Source: Ricinus communis
Lineage: Eukaryota > Streptophyta > Magnoliopsida > Malpighiales > Euphorbiaceae
NCBI RefSeq assembly: GCF_019578655.1
Contig: NC_063260.1
Span: forward strand, 14,944,001-15,008,000
Direction: 5' to 3'
DNA length: 64,000 nucleotides
The notes below the pieces were generated by a model. The model was not told the origin of the DNA. It searched no databases and was given only the letters and a program-made list of their open reading frames with translations. Made by a program: the position numbers and the translations under genes. Below, piece by piece: positions 20,240 to 33,700 of this stretch; within the stretch, counting starts at the first letter, position 1, and each line of letters starts with the position of its first letter.

Positions 20240-21900
20240 TATTAGAGGATGCCCTAAAGATGCGGAGTTGTTAGATATTTTTCTTAATTTATATATCATA
20301 TTGATAGCATGCGATTTTACTAAAGGCATTTTCGATTCTTAATGTTATAAGTAGTTATGATGTTATCAAGGAATAATCCAAACTATTAGGGACGTACACT
20401 ATGGAATATAAACCTAAAGTAAGAGAAATTATAAAGCAAATTTATAATGATGAGATTTTATTACATACATTCCTAAACTCTATTCATAATCGATGTTTGA
20501 TCAAGAATTAGATATTGATCATTAGACATTGATCAAGCGCTCGAGACTACTATAATGTATAATCACTTACTATGAAGTAAGCAATATGTATCATAAGGTA
20601 TAGGGATACTAAGATAAGCATATGAGTGCTTGTTATAAGAACAAGTCCATTGAACACGACCTCACTATGTAGTCCATATGGAATTTACCCCAAGTGTCTA
20701 TGAACAACACTCTTGTGTCAATCATATAACATGTGATCCTTAGACTTGAGATAACAATGTATTATCTTATATGAGGATTGTTATACTTTAATACTATCTT
20801 ATATCCTCCTAAACATGGAGTGCTCAAGGAATAGTCATTGGATGTAGTAAAAGTCATATGAAGATAGTAAGTTATCAACAAAGAATTCATTGCCTAAGGT
20901 GGTATGTCATGGGACCTTATCTTGATGATTTTTTATATGCTTTATGTGGAAGGTTGTATGAATAAAGATTATGAAAAGTGTTTCATAGATCTTATTCAAA
21001 ATGTTATATGAAATTATTAAGAATAAATATGATTGATTCAATTATAGAATTGACACTTGCATCATACTCTATGAATCAATTGGGATAAAAGTACGATGAA
21101 AGAAATGAATTACATTGTAAGATTGTTCACTGCAAAGGTTGATTAATGCACTTTAATTATTCCAATATATTTAGGTGGTCATGATGCATTGCTAAATGTC
21201 AATCTTGATATAAGATTATAAATTAAGTTAATTAGAGAATTAATATTTAATTAAAGGAGTTTCATTCATAATTCATATCTATTTCCAACATGCGAGGAAC
21301 ATTTTGGGTCATAGACAAATAGACTTTAAGTGATGATTTAAATGAGGCTCATATATATTCAGCCTAATTAAAGGTTAATTATTTGAGAATTTATGAACTT
21401 TGTATAATTGAATTATGATGGGTTTAATATCCATGGATTAGTTATTAATTAATCAAAAGTCCAATTAGAAAAATAAAAGGCCAACTTAATGTAAGTTTGG
21501 ATTTTGCAGAAATCCTAACCCTTTAAGGACTTTGATTAAAAGGTTATAAATATAGAAAGAGATGTTTGGAGCGGCAAGATGATGTTCTTTAATGAAGGAT
21601 GATGCTCTTGTGAAGAAAATTCCTATATGAATCAATCAACAAAATTAATTGATTCATTCCCCTGCTTAGAACTAGCATTTTATTTCCTATATCTCATCTC
21701 ATTAAAAGTTGTTTAGAGAAATCTTTACTTGAAAGCTTATGTAGATCACCAAGAAAGGCTGGTCATTTGAGTAGTTTTAAATTGTACTTATCATCCTTAA
21801 AGAATCAATAATAAAAAAGCAAGAAGCTTCCATTGAATTGACCAAAACTCTCTTTATAAGCTTTCTTATCTTTTATTTATTTTGTGTGTTACAACTGTTT
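20240..21900 (+). mobile_element. LTR of a retrotransposon family also found at 60.0-60.46 kb
   Basis: It starts TATTAGAGGATGCCCTAAAGA, matching the reverse complement of the other copy (TGTTAAAATATGCCCTAAAG at 60457), with an eroded TG start. Similarity to the 60-kb copy runs to about 20700 (TAGTCCATATGGAATTTACC). Further on, TATAAATATAG at about 21545 would suit an LTR promoter. The right end is not defined. TGTT...ATGCCCTAA starts are common in plant copia LTRs, so copia is likely but unproven. Confidence 0.5.
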
Positions 21901-22750
21901 TACATTAATGAAATTTTTGGTAGAAATTGAAAAAAAAAAAAAATTATTTTGCTTCTATCGCAACTTTTCTTATGCCTTATATCAAATTCGTAACATCTCG
22001 TTCAAGCTCCGAACACCACCTTTGTTACTGTCTTTCACTCAAATTACCACTAAACATTGTTCCTAACCTCTTAAACCCACTGTTAACAGAAGTTGTACCT
22101 ATGTATTGCCAAATAATGAGTTGTTGAAGAGAGAGAGTGTGTCGCACGATTGTTGTTCTCTCTCTAGCCAAACTAGGAAGGATCAAGTCACCACCATCAC
22201 CAATCGACTCCTTGCCCTTAAAATGCCTACATGGAAAGTTGCAATTGTTGCCATCGCACTTTGATTGATGAACTTGTCTCAACAAAGCAAAATCTTTACA
22301 GGCCCGATTTGCAATGGTAGCGAGGTTCCTAAGACAGGAGTTGTACGTTGGACTCCCCTTGTTGAGAGCTTCATAAAGGTGACTTCTGTTCGCATTTCAG
22401 GTAACCTAAATTTTTCGGCCACCACATATGTCATGATACTCTTATTTGCAAGTGAAAGGCAAAAGTTCCATCACGAGATCTTGGTCATCTTGCGGTACTG
22501 GTTTTTTCAAATTTGACACAGTTAATCAATTTTGGAATTAATAATAAATTTCATTTTAATTTTAGCTAATTAAATTGGTTGATTTAAATTATTAATTGTT
22601 GAGCATTCATTTTATTCTTAAAATAATTAATCAAGTTAAATATCTCGGATGATTTTAATTATATTGCTTTTGTTTGATAGGATGATACATATCTGTAAAT
22701 TAAGTTAACTAATATTTGAACTATAGAAAAATTATATTACTACTATAGAG
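21901..22750. other. No recognised feature
   Basis: Moderately AT-rich, with short frames on both strands (for example minus 22285-22025) that match nothing I recognise and are not supported by any splice pattern or neighbour. Confidence 0.35.
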
Positions 22751-23456
22751 GTCTGCGAGGCTGGCTCCAGCATTTTGGAGCCCCTAGAAAATTCTAAGAA
22801 ATAAAGCCTCAATTTCTCAATTCTCTATATAAAAATAAATTTTTAATAAAATTAAAATTATATTAATTCAATAAAGTCAAGCAAGATCATTAATAGTACG
22901 AGTTAATATTATTAATAATAAAAAATTAGAGAAAAGTATAACATTGAGATGCAACCTATCCAAATGAATAGACTATTTCAAGTACACTACAAAGAAATCT
23001 AAGCCTCTTAGTGCTATGTCATAAAACCTCAAGAATCTTAGTACAACACCAACTTTACTTCATAATTATAAACCATAAATGATGCAACAAATGAAGCTAA
23101 ATGATGCATAACTAAATTTAAAAAGAATAGTTAATATCTTTTCGCTTTTTTATATATGAATTTTTAATTAAATCATAGTAATCAAGTTTTGCTACCATTA
23201 TTTTTAATAGGTAAGATGGCTAATTCGTCTTGTCTCTCTTGTAACATAGTTGATTCAAGTGAATTTTTAAATTAAAAAAATAAATATATTGAATGTTGTA
23301 TGTTTAAATATTATAAATAATTACTTTTAAGCCCATATAATATAGTCAAAAGTCAAAAAGAAATTAACTCTATATTCAACCATTAAAAATTCTGTGTCTC
23401 CTATCATATGAGAGGCCCTAGGCTATGCAGCTTGCCCATGGAGCTGGCTCTGGAAA
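22751..23456. mobile_element. Possible non-autonomous hAT-like element
   Basis: The left edge GAGGCTGGCTCCAGCATTTT and the right edge, read on the other strand, CCAGAGCCAGCTCCATGG are degenerate inverted repeats. Gene-free AT-rich DNA lies between them, plus a GGAGCCCC / GAGGCCCTAGG pair just inside. No clear 8-bp target duplication was found, so the class is tentative. Confidence 0.35.
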
Positions 23457-24344
23457 TCTAATAAAGTGTGTTAATGTGTTGTGAATTTAGCCAAGTTGGA
23501 TGTATTGCATAATTTAGAGGCTCGACTTGATTTCAAAATATTTATTAAAATGCTTTTGCAAGGACTAAATTCGTTTTACGAGAAGAACTAGTTTGATTTA
23601 TAAAAAGAAAAATGCTACTGAATCTTTATAGAAATTTTTAAGAATTTACTTGCATTGCATTTCATGTTTTATTGTTTTCTTATAAATTATTTATAATTCA
23701 GCTAGAACTCTTATTTTTAAATCTTAATCTTATTTTAGGTAAGTACCTAGAGTCTACTTTAATGGTTCATTTGTCAGTTAAATATTATATTATTATATTA
23801 GTCTAAGTGAGTGGATAAGTATATAAAATCATAAATTTATAATTACATTATACACATGCTTTTAATATTTGTTGATAATTAGATTGTTCTATTTAATTGC
23901 ACTTTACAAATATTATTATTTTCTATTAGAAAAATTGGAAATAAAAAATAGTATTTGTCGCATATATATATATATATCATCACACGTATTATGTGCATAA
24001 ATTATTATTATAAAAATTATAGTATAAAAATATTTGATGAATTAGTATATAGTATAAAATTAATTAAACATATTTAACTATTTTATAATTATTTCTCTTT
24101 ACGATTTCTTGTGTTATTATATATTTTACAAATTTAATGGAAAATTAAACTTTAAATAGATTTATTTAAAATAATAATACATTGAAATTTGTTTCTTTCT
24201 TGGATTTAATGATCCATTTTCTATATTAATCTTTATATATTTATTTTATCTAATTATATTTTTTATTAAAATTATTGTCTATAATTTATTTTGAGTGAGG
24301 AAGAGAAGTTGTCTGCATAGTATATAATGGTATCATTGTATAAC
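23457..24344. other. AT-rich intergenic DNA
   Basis: No coding sequence or terminal repeats recognised; a short TA run lies near 23964-23977. Confidence 0.45.
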
Positions 24345-25365
24345 AGATTGTGTTAAAACACTTTTGCCTGCCAAAGATAACGCTTCCCAAATAGAAAGCC
24401 GCTTTCATACTTTCTCAAGGACCTTATTATAAGTGTTATTGTCTACACAATTATGGAGCAGAGGAGTGCCAAGATAGATGCCCAAATCATCAGTCCATTG
24501 ATAACCCACACGCATTAGAACGGTTAATATTAAAAGAAAAGAACACTTTGGTCTTTGCTTGACTTACTTTTTGCCCAGAACAAGTACAAAATTTGCCAGC
24601 ACATCATTAATAACACTAACCTGATCACTTGAACCTTCACTAAACAAGAATAAATCATCCGCAAAGAAAAGATGAGTCAGCAAAGGACCATTTCTTGAAA
24701 ACTTTATTGGTTTCCAATGACCATCTATTCTAGCTTTGTTTATTCCATGGGCCAATCGTTCCATGCAAAGAATAAATAAGTAGGGGGGACAAGGGATCAC
24801 CTTGCCAAATACCCCTTAAAAGGCAGAAAAGAGTGTTAAATCACCATTCAATAAGAGTTGCATAGTTAACGAACTGACACAATTTATTATTACAGTAACT
24901 AGAAACTCTGGAATACCACCCACGAGGGTATCATATATGAAGAACCATTTCAATCGATCATAAGCTTTCTCTGGGTCTACCTTCATTAACAAAAACCCTT
25001 TCTTCCCAGTTTTCCTCTTCATTGTATGAATGGTTTCTTGAGCAATAATGATATTATCAGTAGTATCCCTACCCAGGACAAAACTAGTTTGATTAGGCCC
25101 CATAATATCTGGCATAACAGCGCTTAAATGCATAGCAATTATCTTTGTAACAATCTTGAGCATAACTGTGCAAATACTAATCGACTTGAAATGAGAGATA
25201 AATTCAGGTCTTTCAGTCTTTGGAATAAGGACAAGCAAAGGTCCTATTAATACCTTCTATGAATTTTTCCTATTTCAGAAACTAACTTCACCAAGTTACA
25301 GATAGAATCCCCCACCACATCCCATTTCTTTTTATAAAAAAGAGCATGAATGCCAATTACATTTT
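24345..25365 (-). pseudogene. LINE ORF2 remnant: reverse transcriptase
   Basis: In minus sense it begins near 25356 with HALFYKKKWDVVGDSICNLV. It continues in the frame 25238-24816 (LVLIPKTERPEFISHFKSIS, PNQTSFVLGRDTTDNIIIAQ, KVDPEKAYDRLKW) and in 24800-24564 with the catalytic FADD (HLFFADDLFLFSEGS). It ends in LGIYLGTPL-like sequence near 24400. This is the RT of a plant L1-type LINE. Frame breaks lie near 25250, 24810 and 24560. The endonuclease domain that should precede the RT is missing. Confidence 0.85.
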
Positions 25366-25756
25366 AAGTTTTTTGAGAGGAGGAGAAAGAGAAAATGCAA
25401 GAGTAAAATGCTTAGTACTCTAGCTTCATATTTAGTGCGTATTGCTACATATTGCTCTCTATTTTTATTAACAAGATAAGCAAATATATAATGCTTTTAC
25501 AATGATTAAACTAAATCAACTAACATAAGTTAGCCTACTAAATGAAGTAATCTAGCACACTAAACAAGATAGTGTTAAACATGTGTTGGTTTAATTTAAA
25601 CAAGAAATTCTTATCCTAGTCATATTTTTAACCAAAAATAGGTTCCTTTTACTAGAACAAGTATTTTTCATGCACCATTTAGGACAATCCAATAAGACAA
25701 CAAGAGTAAATATTGTCGTTGTTGTTATAACACTCCTCCTTACTGTAGATGGAACT
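25366..25756. other. Spacer at the LINE deletion joint
   Basis: AT-rich DNA between ORF1 and RT remnants, where the LINE endonuclease should be. No endonuclease motifs were found. Confidence 0.45.
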
Positions 25757-27363
25757 TCAGTTGTTCTTTATCATAAAGCATTTATTTTTCCAAGCAACAT
25801 CAACTCTTCTTGAGTCTTCACAAGTAAGGACACGAACTTTATCTTGAAGCCTTTTTTCTTCAAGCAAAATAAACTCTTCTTGAGTTGTCATAGCAAGGAT
25901 ATAAATCATTTTCAACTTCAATTGGTATAGAATCAACATTACCCAAAGCTATCAAACTAGGATCTGGCAGATCATTCATAAGCATTAGATCAAGGGGAAT
26001 GTCAAAGTTGTCATCCTCCTTATCATTAAGACCCATTTCATTAGGAACCATATCCATGCTACAATCATCCAAATTGACAGTTGAATGTTTAGTCTTATCT
26101 AATGTAGTGTGGTTATGATTAGGTTTTAGGTTAGATCGATCAATTGATTAAGGTTTTATGGAAGATTATCGGCGTGTTTCGGTAGGCCTTAGTTAGTCAA
26201 GAGAAGCTTTTATGTCCCAGATTGGTAATCCTTATATTGTTTCTTGGGGGAATGTTCTCTTTCTAGGTTAGTTTGAGTATTATGGTAGGTAATATTCTAG
26301 TACTGGGCTTAGTTAGTACTATGGTTGGAGAAGTCTTAAAGTACATAGTAGGTATAGCAACCTTAGTGATAGTAGTGGTACTCGTAATCTAGTGAACTTT
26401 AGAATCCATTAAATCTGCAAGAACACGATATCGAGTACCATATGCACTAACACTATCACGAAGATGTCTCGAGTGTTTCTCCACTCTTTGAGGACCGGTT
26501 CTCCTTCCTTTTCGAACAACCATCATCCAAGGACCACAGGAAGAACTTGGTGTATCAACAACCATGAGCCTGCACTTGAATAGGCTCTAGAATAGGAGGA
26601 TTAACATTTTTAGCCAAATTAATTGGACAAATGGTGGTGACATGACCATAGTGGCTGCACTCAAAGCAAATTTTGGTTAAGCCCTCGTACTTAACTAATT
26701 GGACCTTCTAATCAAACTTAAATTTCAAAATCAGAGGATTAGATAAATCCAATTCAACAGCAATACTAGCAAATTTCCCTCCAGAGACAAACTTTGTGTT
26801 GTAATCAATTCGAACCACTTTCCCTACAAGTTCCCTAATAGTTTGTAAGACCTTCTTATGGTAATAATGGAGTGGCATACTTGGCAGCCTAATCCAAGCC
26901 ACAACTCAGGTAATATGATTAGTTACGCAATTAAAGTGAGGAGTCCATGACTGAATTGTCAAGTAGTGACCAAGAATAACCTTTGGACCGTCAAGTAAAA
27001 TATACTGAGCATCCTTTTTGAATTGGAACTACACTAGGAAATAATTATTATAAAAATTAATTACAGTAAAATCATGAGTTAATTTCCACATCACTTATAA
27101 TCTTGAACACAATAATTCATATCCAATGTTCTTGTGCAACAATTTGATAACTATTGTGTTTCTCTAAGGCTTTGTAATCAAATCTCTAATCCTCTGTGAA
27201 AAGGAAGCTATCGGTATGTCATCTTCAAAAAAAATTTAAATGTCCTCAGAACTGAATACAAATTATCATCTCCTTTAAACAATTCCATCTCTAATGTCAC
27301 TGAATCCTTTATTAGACTATCCTTGAAAGACAAAGATGGACCAGAGTGACTTGATGAACCCAT
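25757..27363 (-). pseudogene. LINE ORF1 remnant (DUF4283 and zinc knuckle)
   Basis: The ATG at 27363 gives MGSSSHSGPSLSFKDSL. The DUF4283 region follows across frame breaks: GPKVILGHYLTIQSW near 26990, then the clean frame 26902-26708 (AWIRLPSMPLHYYHKKVLQT, VGKVVRIDYNT). Next is a knuckle CFECSHYGHVTTIC (about 26680-26630) and a linker with PWMMVVRKGRR and GTRYRVLADL (about 26550-26410). An acidic tail ends at 25757. This is the nucleic-acid-binding ORF1 protein of plant L1-type LINEs. Several stops and shifts inactivate it. Confidence 0.82.
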
Positions 27364-27834
27364 ACTATCTCAAAATATTTCCTTTTTACAAGTGTGGTCA
27401 TCTTGCACTAAAGGTGAGGGATCTTTTTCTCCTTCGGTCGCAGTTTCTACTTCCATAAATTGACAATTGCTAAAGAGATTTCTAACTGTCAAATAACTTC
27501 TTAAAAAGGTCTAATATTTTAGTTTTAATAATTTTCTTAAAATTCTTAATTTTATAATATTATAATTATAATTAAATATAAATAAATTAATAAAGAAAAG
27601 AATATAAAAAGAGATCAATTCTATATTTTGATGATAAATAGAGCAAAGCATAAAATATTAAATATAAATAAATAATAAATTACTTAAATAATTTTTCTCT
27701 AGTATTGCTTGATATGTTGTATTAAATTCACTAACAATAAAGTAAAAATGAGTTTTTGAATTAAAAATGTTTCAAAATTTTTATTTAAATTATATATAAC
27801 TTAAATTTACAATAAAATATTATAATAAAATTTA

Positions 27835-27840
<6 letters not shown>

Positions 27841-27880
<40 letters not shown>
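27841..27880. repeat. (TA)n microsatellite
   Basis: Twenty TA units. Confidence 0.95.
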
Positions 27881-27883
<3 letters not shown>

Positions 27884-27989
27884 CAAATCCTAAACTTTAC
27901 AGTTCTTAACAATTTTATAAAACTATTTCAAAATTTCAAACAAATATTCATTCTTTTAATTTTTTTTCAATAAAATACTTTTCAAGAAG

Positions 27990-28236
27990 AGTTTTGAAGT
28001 TTCATAATAAGAAAAATGATATGAAAAGTCGATTGTGCTTACTAACATAATAATAATTATAAATAGTTTATCTTAGACTTAATATATAATTATTAAAAAT
28101 CTAACTTATGTGCATCCTTTCACATAGTTTACATCTAAATGCAACAAATTTTTTATTAATTCGATAATTTTTATGTTAGTAAGCATAATTAATTTGCCAC
28201 GTCATTTTTCTCATTGTAAAATTTTAAAAATTGTTA
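27990..28236. mobile_element. Fold-back MITE
   Basis: The left arm (about 27992-28050) and right arm (about 28170-28236) are imperfect inverted repeats roughly 55-60 bp long, sharing GAAAAATGA and TGCTTACTAACATAA. The middle is AT-rich and non-coding. No target duplication could be fixed. Confidence 0.55.
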
Positions 28237-30707
28237 CTAAAAATTGTTTTTGAAAATAAATTGAAACTATATGTAGTTATTTTCAGAATTTTGAAACAAT
28301 TGGATAAAAATTTTAAAAATGTGTAAATTTGAGCATTTATTAGCAATTAAGCATATATATATATACGCTTTAATTATAATTAGTTCAGTATATAAAATTA
28401 ATATTAATCACTCGAAGTAATTAACTTACAATAATTCTATTAATGTAGTAGTATAATAATTATGATGGACACATAAGTTAATATATTAATAAAATTTTAT
28501 TTGCTTTTTTAATCTCTTGTCTTTAATTGCAAAAATTTAGAATTAGAAATTTATTAATTGAAATTAAAAACATAAAATTAGAATAAAATAAAATTAATTA
28601 CTGATTAATTTTAAGAATATTTTAATTATACTTTTACCTATTTATCTATATATATATATATAATTAATTTTAAATTATTTATATAAAAAGAATGCATTAA
28701 TTATAATATTATGAAAATAAAATAATTTTATGAATAAAGTACATGAATATCAATGATACATAATTATGGTTAATACAGTTTTACATGTAATAGTTGGAAT
28801 GATAGTGGATAGAATATCTATCTAATAAAAAATATCTAAGTTTTAAATCTTTTCAAAATATAATTACTTTTCATTTTAGTTTTGATTGATATTACTATAC
28901 ATTATCAGAATCTTCTCAAATTGATATTTTATATTTATATATATATATTTTATAGATATTTAGCCAAATAACAGTTACTTCATACCTGCTTAATAAATTC
29001 ATTTAATATATAAATATTAATGAAATCAAAAGATAAAAATTAATTAAATAAAATAATCTATTACAATAAAATAAAAATACTAATAAAAGGATTAATAAAA
29101 TTTCAATTAATCAAATGAAATTAAAAATAAACCCAAAATACCTGACCCGTTACCTATATAATAGGTTATTTGAATGGTGAAGCTACAACTAGTCATCGGT
29201 CCACGTAGTTAAATTCTTTTTCAATTTAACAAAACCAATTCACCTATCTAAATTAATACATTCCGCGGATATTAATTAGTAAAGATCATTAATCTGTAAA
29301 ACATCTATAAAAAATTTCATAAATTGTTAAGTATTGGTAATATATTCAAGGTTATTGATTTTGTTCCGTCTGACTGGAATAGTCAGAATGTCTTATTTTA
29401 TTAAGAAAAATATAACAAAAATATTTCTTATTCCTTATCGGCAAAAATCTCGGCCATCTCGGACCGGAACGACCGAAATTGGGTTAAAATGGCTATTCTG
29501 GCCGAGATTAACAATAAAGGCCAAAATGAGATAACTTTATTAAAAAAAATTATATCATTGAATTATATCATTAAATAATGAAATAGTTCAATAAAACTTA
29601 ATCTAACTTAATAAACTTTTTTCTCTCTTCATCAATAAAAACGAATTAAATTTAAAAAATAAAAAAATTAAAATCCTTCATAATAATCTCTTTATCTTTA
29701 TCTTTATCTGTCACCTCATTTTATATTCTACAGTTTAATTATGCATTTTTTTTACTAATTCATTAAAATATTTTTGTGAATTAATATATTATTTAGTAAT
29801 AACAACTCAAAACTTATATAATTTGATTTTCATGGCTTTATACCACAAAATCTATTTTGTACCTTAGTCGATTGTATTATACTAAAAGATTTTATTATTG
29901 CAATTCTATAATAATGAAAATTTGAATTTATGTTTGCTTGTTTCTTTTTAATATGCTATTTAATTAGACTATGAGTACTAATTTTGTAATGTTGCATTCT
30001 AATGGTTTAAAATTTAATTATACATATATATTCTGATCCCGAAATATTTTGTTCCAATGATAAAATCCGAAATGACGGTCGGAATGGAATTCATAACTTT
30101 CGATATATCTCCAATTAAAAATCATAGATATTTTTAATATATAGTATTAATTATTAGATAGCAGAAATATTAACTTTAACCTATAACATGCAGTTGATTT
30201 TAAGAAATTTTGATTCGATATTAGATGTTATATATATTGTAAATGGTCGAGAAAATCATGAGTTCAAAATACTTCGAAATTTAAGCTATCCATATTGATT
30301 ATTTAACATTCCTAGTCAGCTACACAGTATTCTAAGCAAGAAGCCTCAATGGCTTAGAAATTAATTATATGTTTATCATTGTATTTTGCGGAGAACCAAT
30401 ACAAAGACTTCTTTTTGAGAACTAGAGTTTAAACTCTGTTAATAAGTCTAGTTTAAATTGTGAAAAGACCCTCACTCTGGTGAACCTGAGCGTACTGTTT
30501 TTCACCAAATAATATTCATAGACTTTGGATATTGAACCTAACATAAGTAAATTAGGAAGACAAGCAGGCAGCCAGCAGATCAGCAATGATCATCCTATCA
30601 CAAATCACCTGCAGAATAATTTAGAAACAAAATAAATAACATATGATATGACCACAAAGGAAAGTGTAACATCCCCAGTTAAACACTTTTGACAAATGGT
30701 TAGAATC

Positions 30708-33700
30708 TTACACAAGTTGAAGAGCAGTGAGGTCCGAGCGAGAGTAGTGATGATTAGGTTCCAGGAGGTTTACAGGGAGGAAGTTTCGATCATATTGCTG
30801 TGGAGGAACAGATTCATACACAGAACCTGCCATCAAGTTTGTTTGCTGTTGTTGGTGCTGCTGCTGCTGCTGCTGTGCTCTCTCATTTTCAGCTATCTGC
30901 ACTAGGCGACAGTTTTAATTACTATTATACAATTTTTCATTTTCTGATAACTAAGACTTGAAATTACAGAATCATAACTGAGAAAGAGACCCACCTTTGC
31001 GCGCAGGTACATATTGTCATTTTGCAGCTCAATCTCCTGCACAATGTACACAAAAAATTCTTAAACTGAGTCACTCTCCAACGTTCTAACCTACTTAATA
31101 AGCTTACTTTCATCACTTCATGTTCAAGAACTAATACTCAAGCAGGGATAGATTCATTCTTTTTTAAAAAAAAAGGAAAAGAAAAAAACATACCCTTTTC
31201 TGCATGTACTCAATTTCAGCAAATAGCATTTCATTCTGTTAGAATTGAATCATGTTAGTCTTATAAGAAAATGTAAGAAGAAGAATATGGCAGTATTGAT
31301 TTTATTCTTGAACTAGGAATTCCTACAATGAAGAAGTGTTCTTAATAAAATACCTTTTTAGACCTAATTCTACTGATTCCTTTCTCCAATCGGCCTTCTA
31401 AATTCTTGAGGTCCTTAAATGGCAAGGTGCTGAGTGCCTCCCCCAAAATGTGCCTGATCATAACATATAAAGTTATTGATGAATGCATTTTTAATGAATT
31501 GCCTTATCAATGGACTTACAGAACAAGAATATCAACTAGGTTAAGTTACCTGTTTGAATTTTGAGTCTCCCGAATTTGCCTGCGTAGTTTGGAGGCTTCT
31601 TGTTGGTAGAACTGAGTTTCATATTCATATACAGTAACAGTTAAACCTTATTCAGATCAATGCCATGTAATAATTGCTCCTTCGTGAGGTTGTGTAAGGA
31701 TAAATGCATTTGTATATGTGGGTGACTGAGGAGTATACAATGATCTAATGCTTGCAATCTATATGGGTTTCCCATATGGAAATATTGACAACAATTCCAA
31801 TTAGAGACTGCTTATAGTTTATGTAAGGCTACAGTTACATGAATTGGGCACTTAGACTGAACCTAAAATTATCATTTAGTTCAATGCTTTCCAAAAAGTT
31901 TTAGAAACTTCTTGAATTTCTCATTTATTCAACGGGAATTTATAAAAGTCCTACTTCTATAACTAAAAATTATTTTGATCTGCAGAGATTTAGAGAGGAC
32001 TTGAAGTTGATTTTTTGTCTAAAAATTGACATACTCATCTTCTGGCATGCTAAATATGCATATGTTTAATAATGAGATATTAGTCCAATTTATGGGAAGA
32101 CATGCCTTTTCATGCATTCAAATGTAGGCAGCATATTATGCTGTCACCCAAATAAGCAATTCACCAATAGCCTTAGTTCAAGTTTCTTTTTTTTTTCTTT
32201 TCTTGAAAAGGAAAAGTATTTTGAAACTCCCGTTTACTTTTCATGCCTCAAAGAAAAAATAGAAAAGGACTCCGAAAATGATGTAAAATAAGTAATGAAC
32301 ATACAGTAATACATATACAAGAAGATATGCAACTTGACACAACATATTTGGAAAAAGAAAACCAATTCTCTGAAAACTTGGCATTAATTAAGTTTTACCA
32401 AGCAACTAGAGAACGTTCCAATCTTACTGTTAATGTTAATAATAATAAAATTAACCTGATTCGTAATTTGTCAAAGAAGCTCCCTATGTTTGGTTGATAT
32501 ATATTTGAATTACCTGAGTGTTGGCTTCAGAAGCAGATGCTGGATTTGTGGAATCTGAACATGCTTTCTTGTACCTGTCAATTGTTGATCTGACACTGCA
32601 AAATCATTTTTTTCCCTTTCAGAATCTCATGATATGCTCTGTTTAATGAACTCAGAAATAAAGCACAAATTTCCTACTGCATAAATATTAATTATATTTA
32701 TGATACACACATATATAGTAAAATGATGTAATATGTTAACGGTTCATATTAAGATTTTATATATAGACCTTTTCTTCAAAAAATATTTTACATATAGATA
32801 ATAAAACAGAAACAATATTAAGATAGAATTTCATAAATGATATAAGAGATCATATGGTACTAGGTTGAACTATTCAAAATATTTATAGAATATGATAAAT
32901 GAGATCACAGAAGATGAACTAATCTGTATGTAAATGTTTACAACCGATAATTAAAACCAATCTGATTATTGCTTGAAAAATTATGTTGTAATAAAATGAA
33001 AAAATTTTGATTTAATTTAGTTTATTTATTCCAAAAATAAACAATAAAATGCATAAATATCTTTTTTTTTTATAGTTCTATTTGACATGGTTAGGTTGCA
33101 TATTACCCATCCATATAATTGATCAATTTAGTTTTTTTTTTTAAAAAACATTTATAAACATATGCAAATTATTATTATTTAATTACCTCTGTATCATTTC
33201 GGGTGCATACTCTTTCACAAAAATGCAACAATTATTTTCTTAAAGCTTATAAGTAATACTATAATCAATTTAAAAGAACAGATTGCCTCGGTGCTAACTT
33301 CTTTAGCAAAGTATGAAAGATTTAAAGTTTACTCTTAATTTGTTTTACAAATTAGAACATTTGAAACCCTAGAAAAACAAGAAAATAAAAGAAAACTAAG
33401 CAGCCATAAAAAGAAATTTGGCATTCTTTTAATGTTTCACTTCAGAAACTGAGCAAGTGTGACTTTTCTTTTCTTTTTTAATCTTTTGTAAAGAAGAAAT
33501 GAGATTTTGCATTGGGTACATTGAACTCTTGCACCCATTACTGTCCCATTTTTTTATTTTTTTTTTGAAATTTGAAAAATTACTTTGGATAAAACAAAGA
33601 ATTGATGTCTCTCCCAAATACAAAATTTGAAAAAATCTGAAAAAATAATGTGTAAAAAATTTAAAAAACTAATATATTAAATTAAAAAAATTTCAAATTT

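Larger units (their letters stand above)
27457..30520. other. AT-rich intergenic DNA downstream of the MADS-box gene
   Basis: About 3 kb without recognisable genes. It contains a TA microsatellite (27841-27880), a fold-back element (27990-28236), and two short GC-richer patches with CGGACCGGAACGACCG-like motifs (about 29445-29510 and 30060-30110) that may be edges of an old DNA transposon. Confidence 0.5.

Noticed and set aside
22025..22285. Minus-strand frame with several Cys and His residues
   Set aside because: No recognisable zinc-binding spacing or family, no neighbouring support.
29334..30110. A hAT-like element bounded by GC-richer CCGACC/CGGTC patches
   Set aside because: The patches are only loosely inverted and no target duplication was found.
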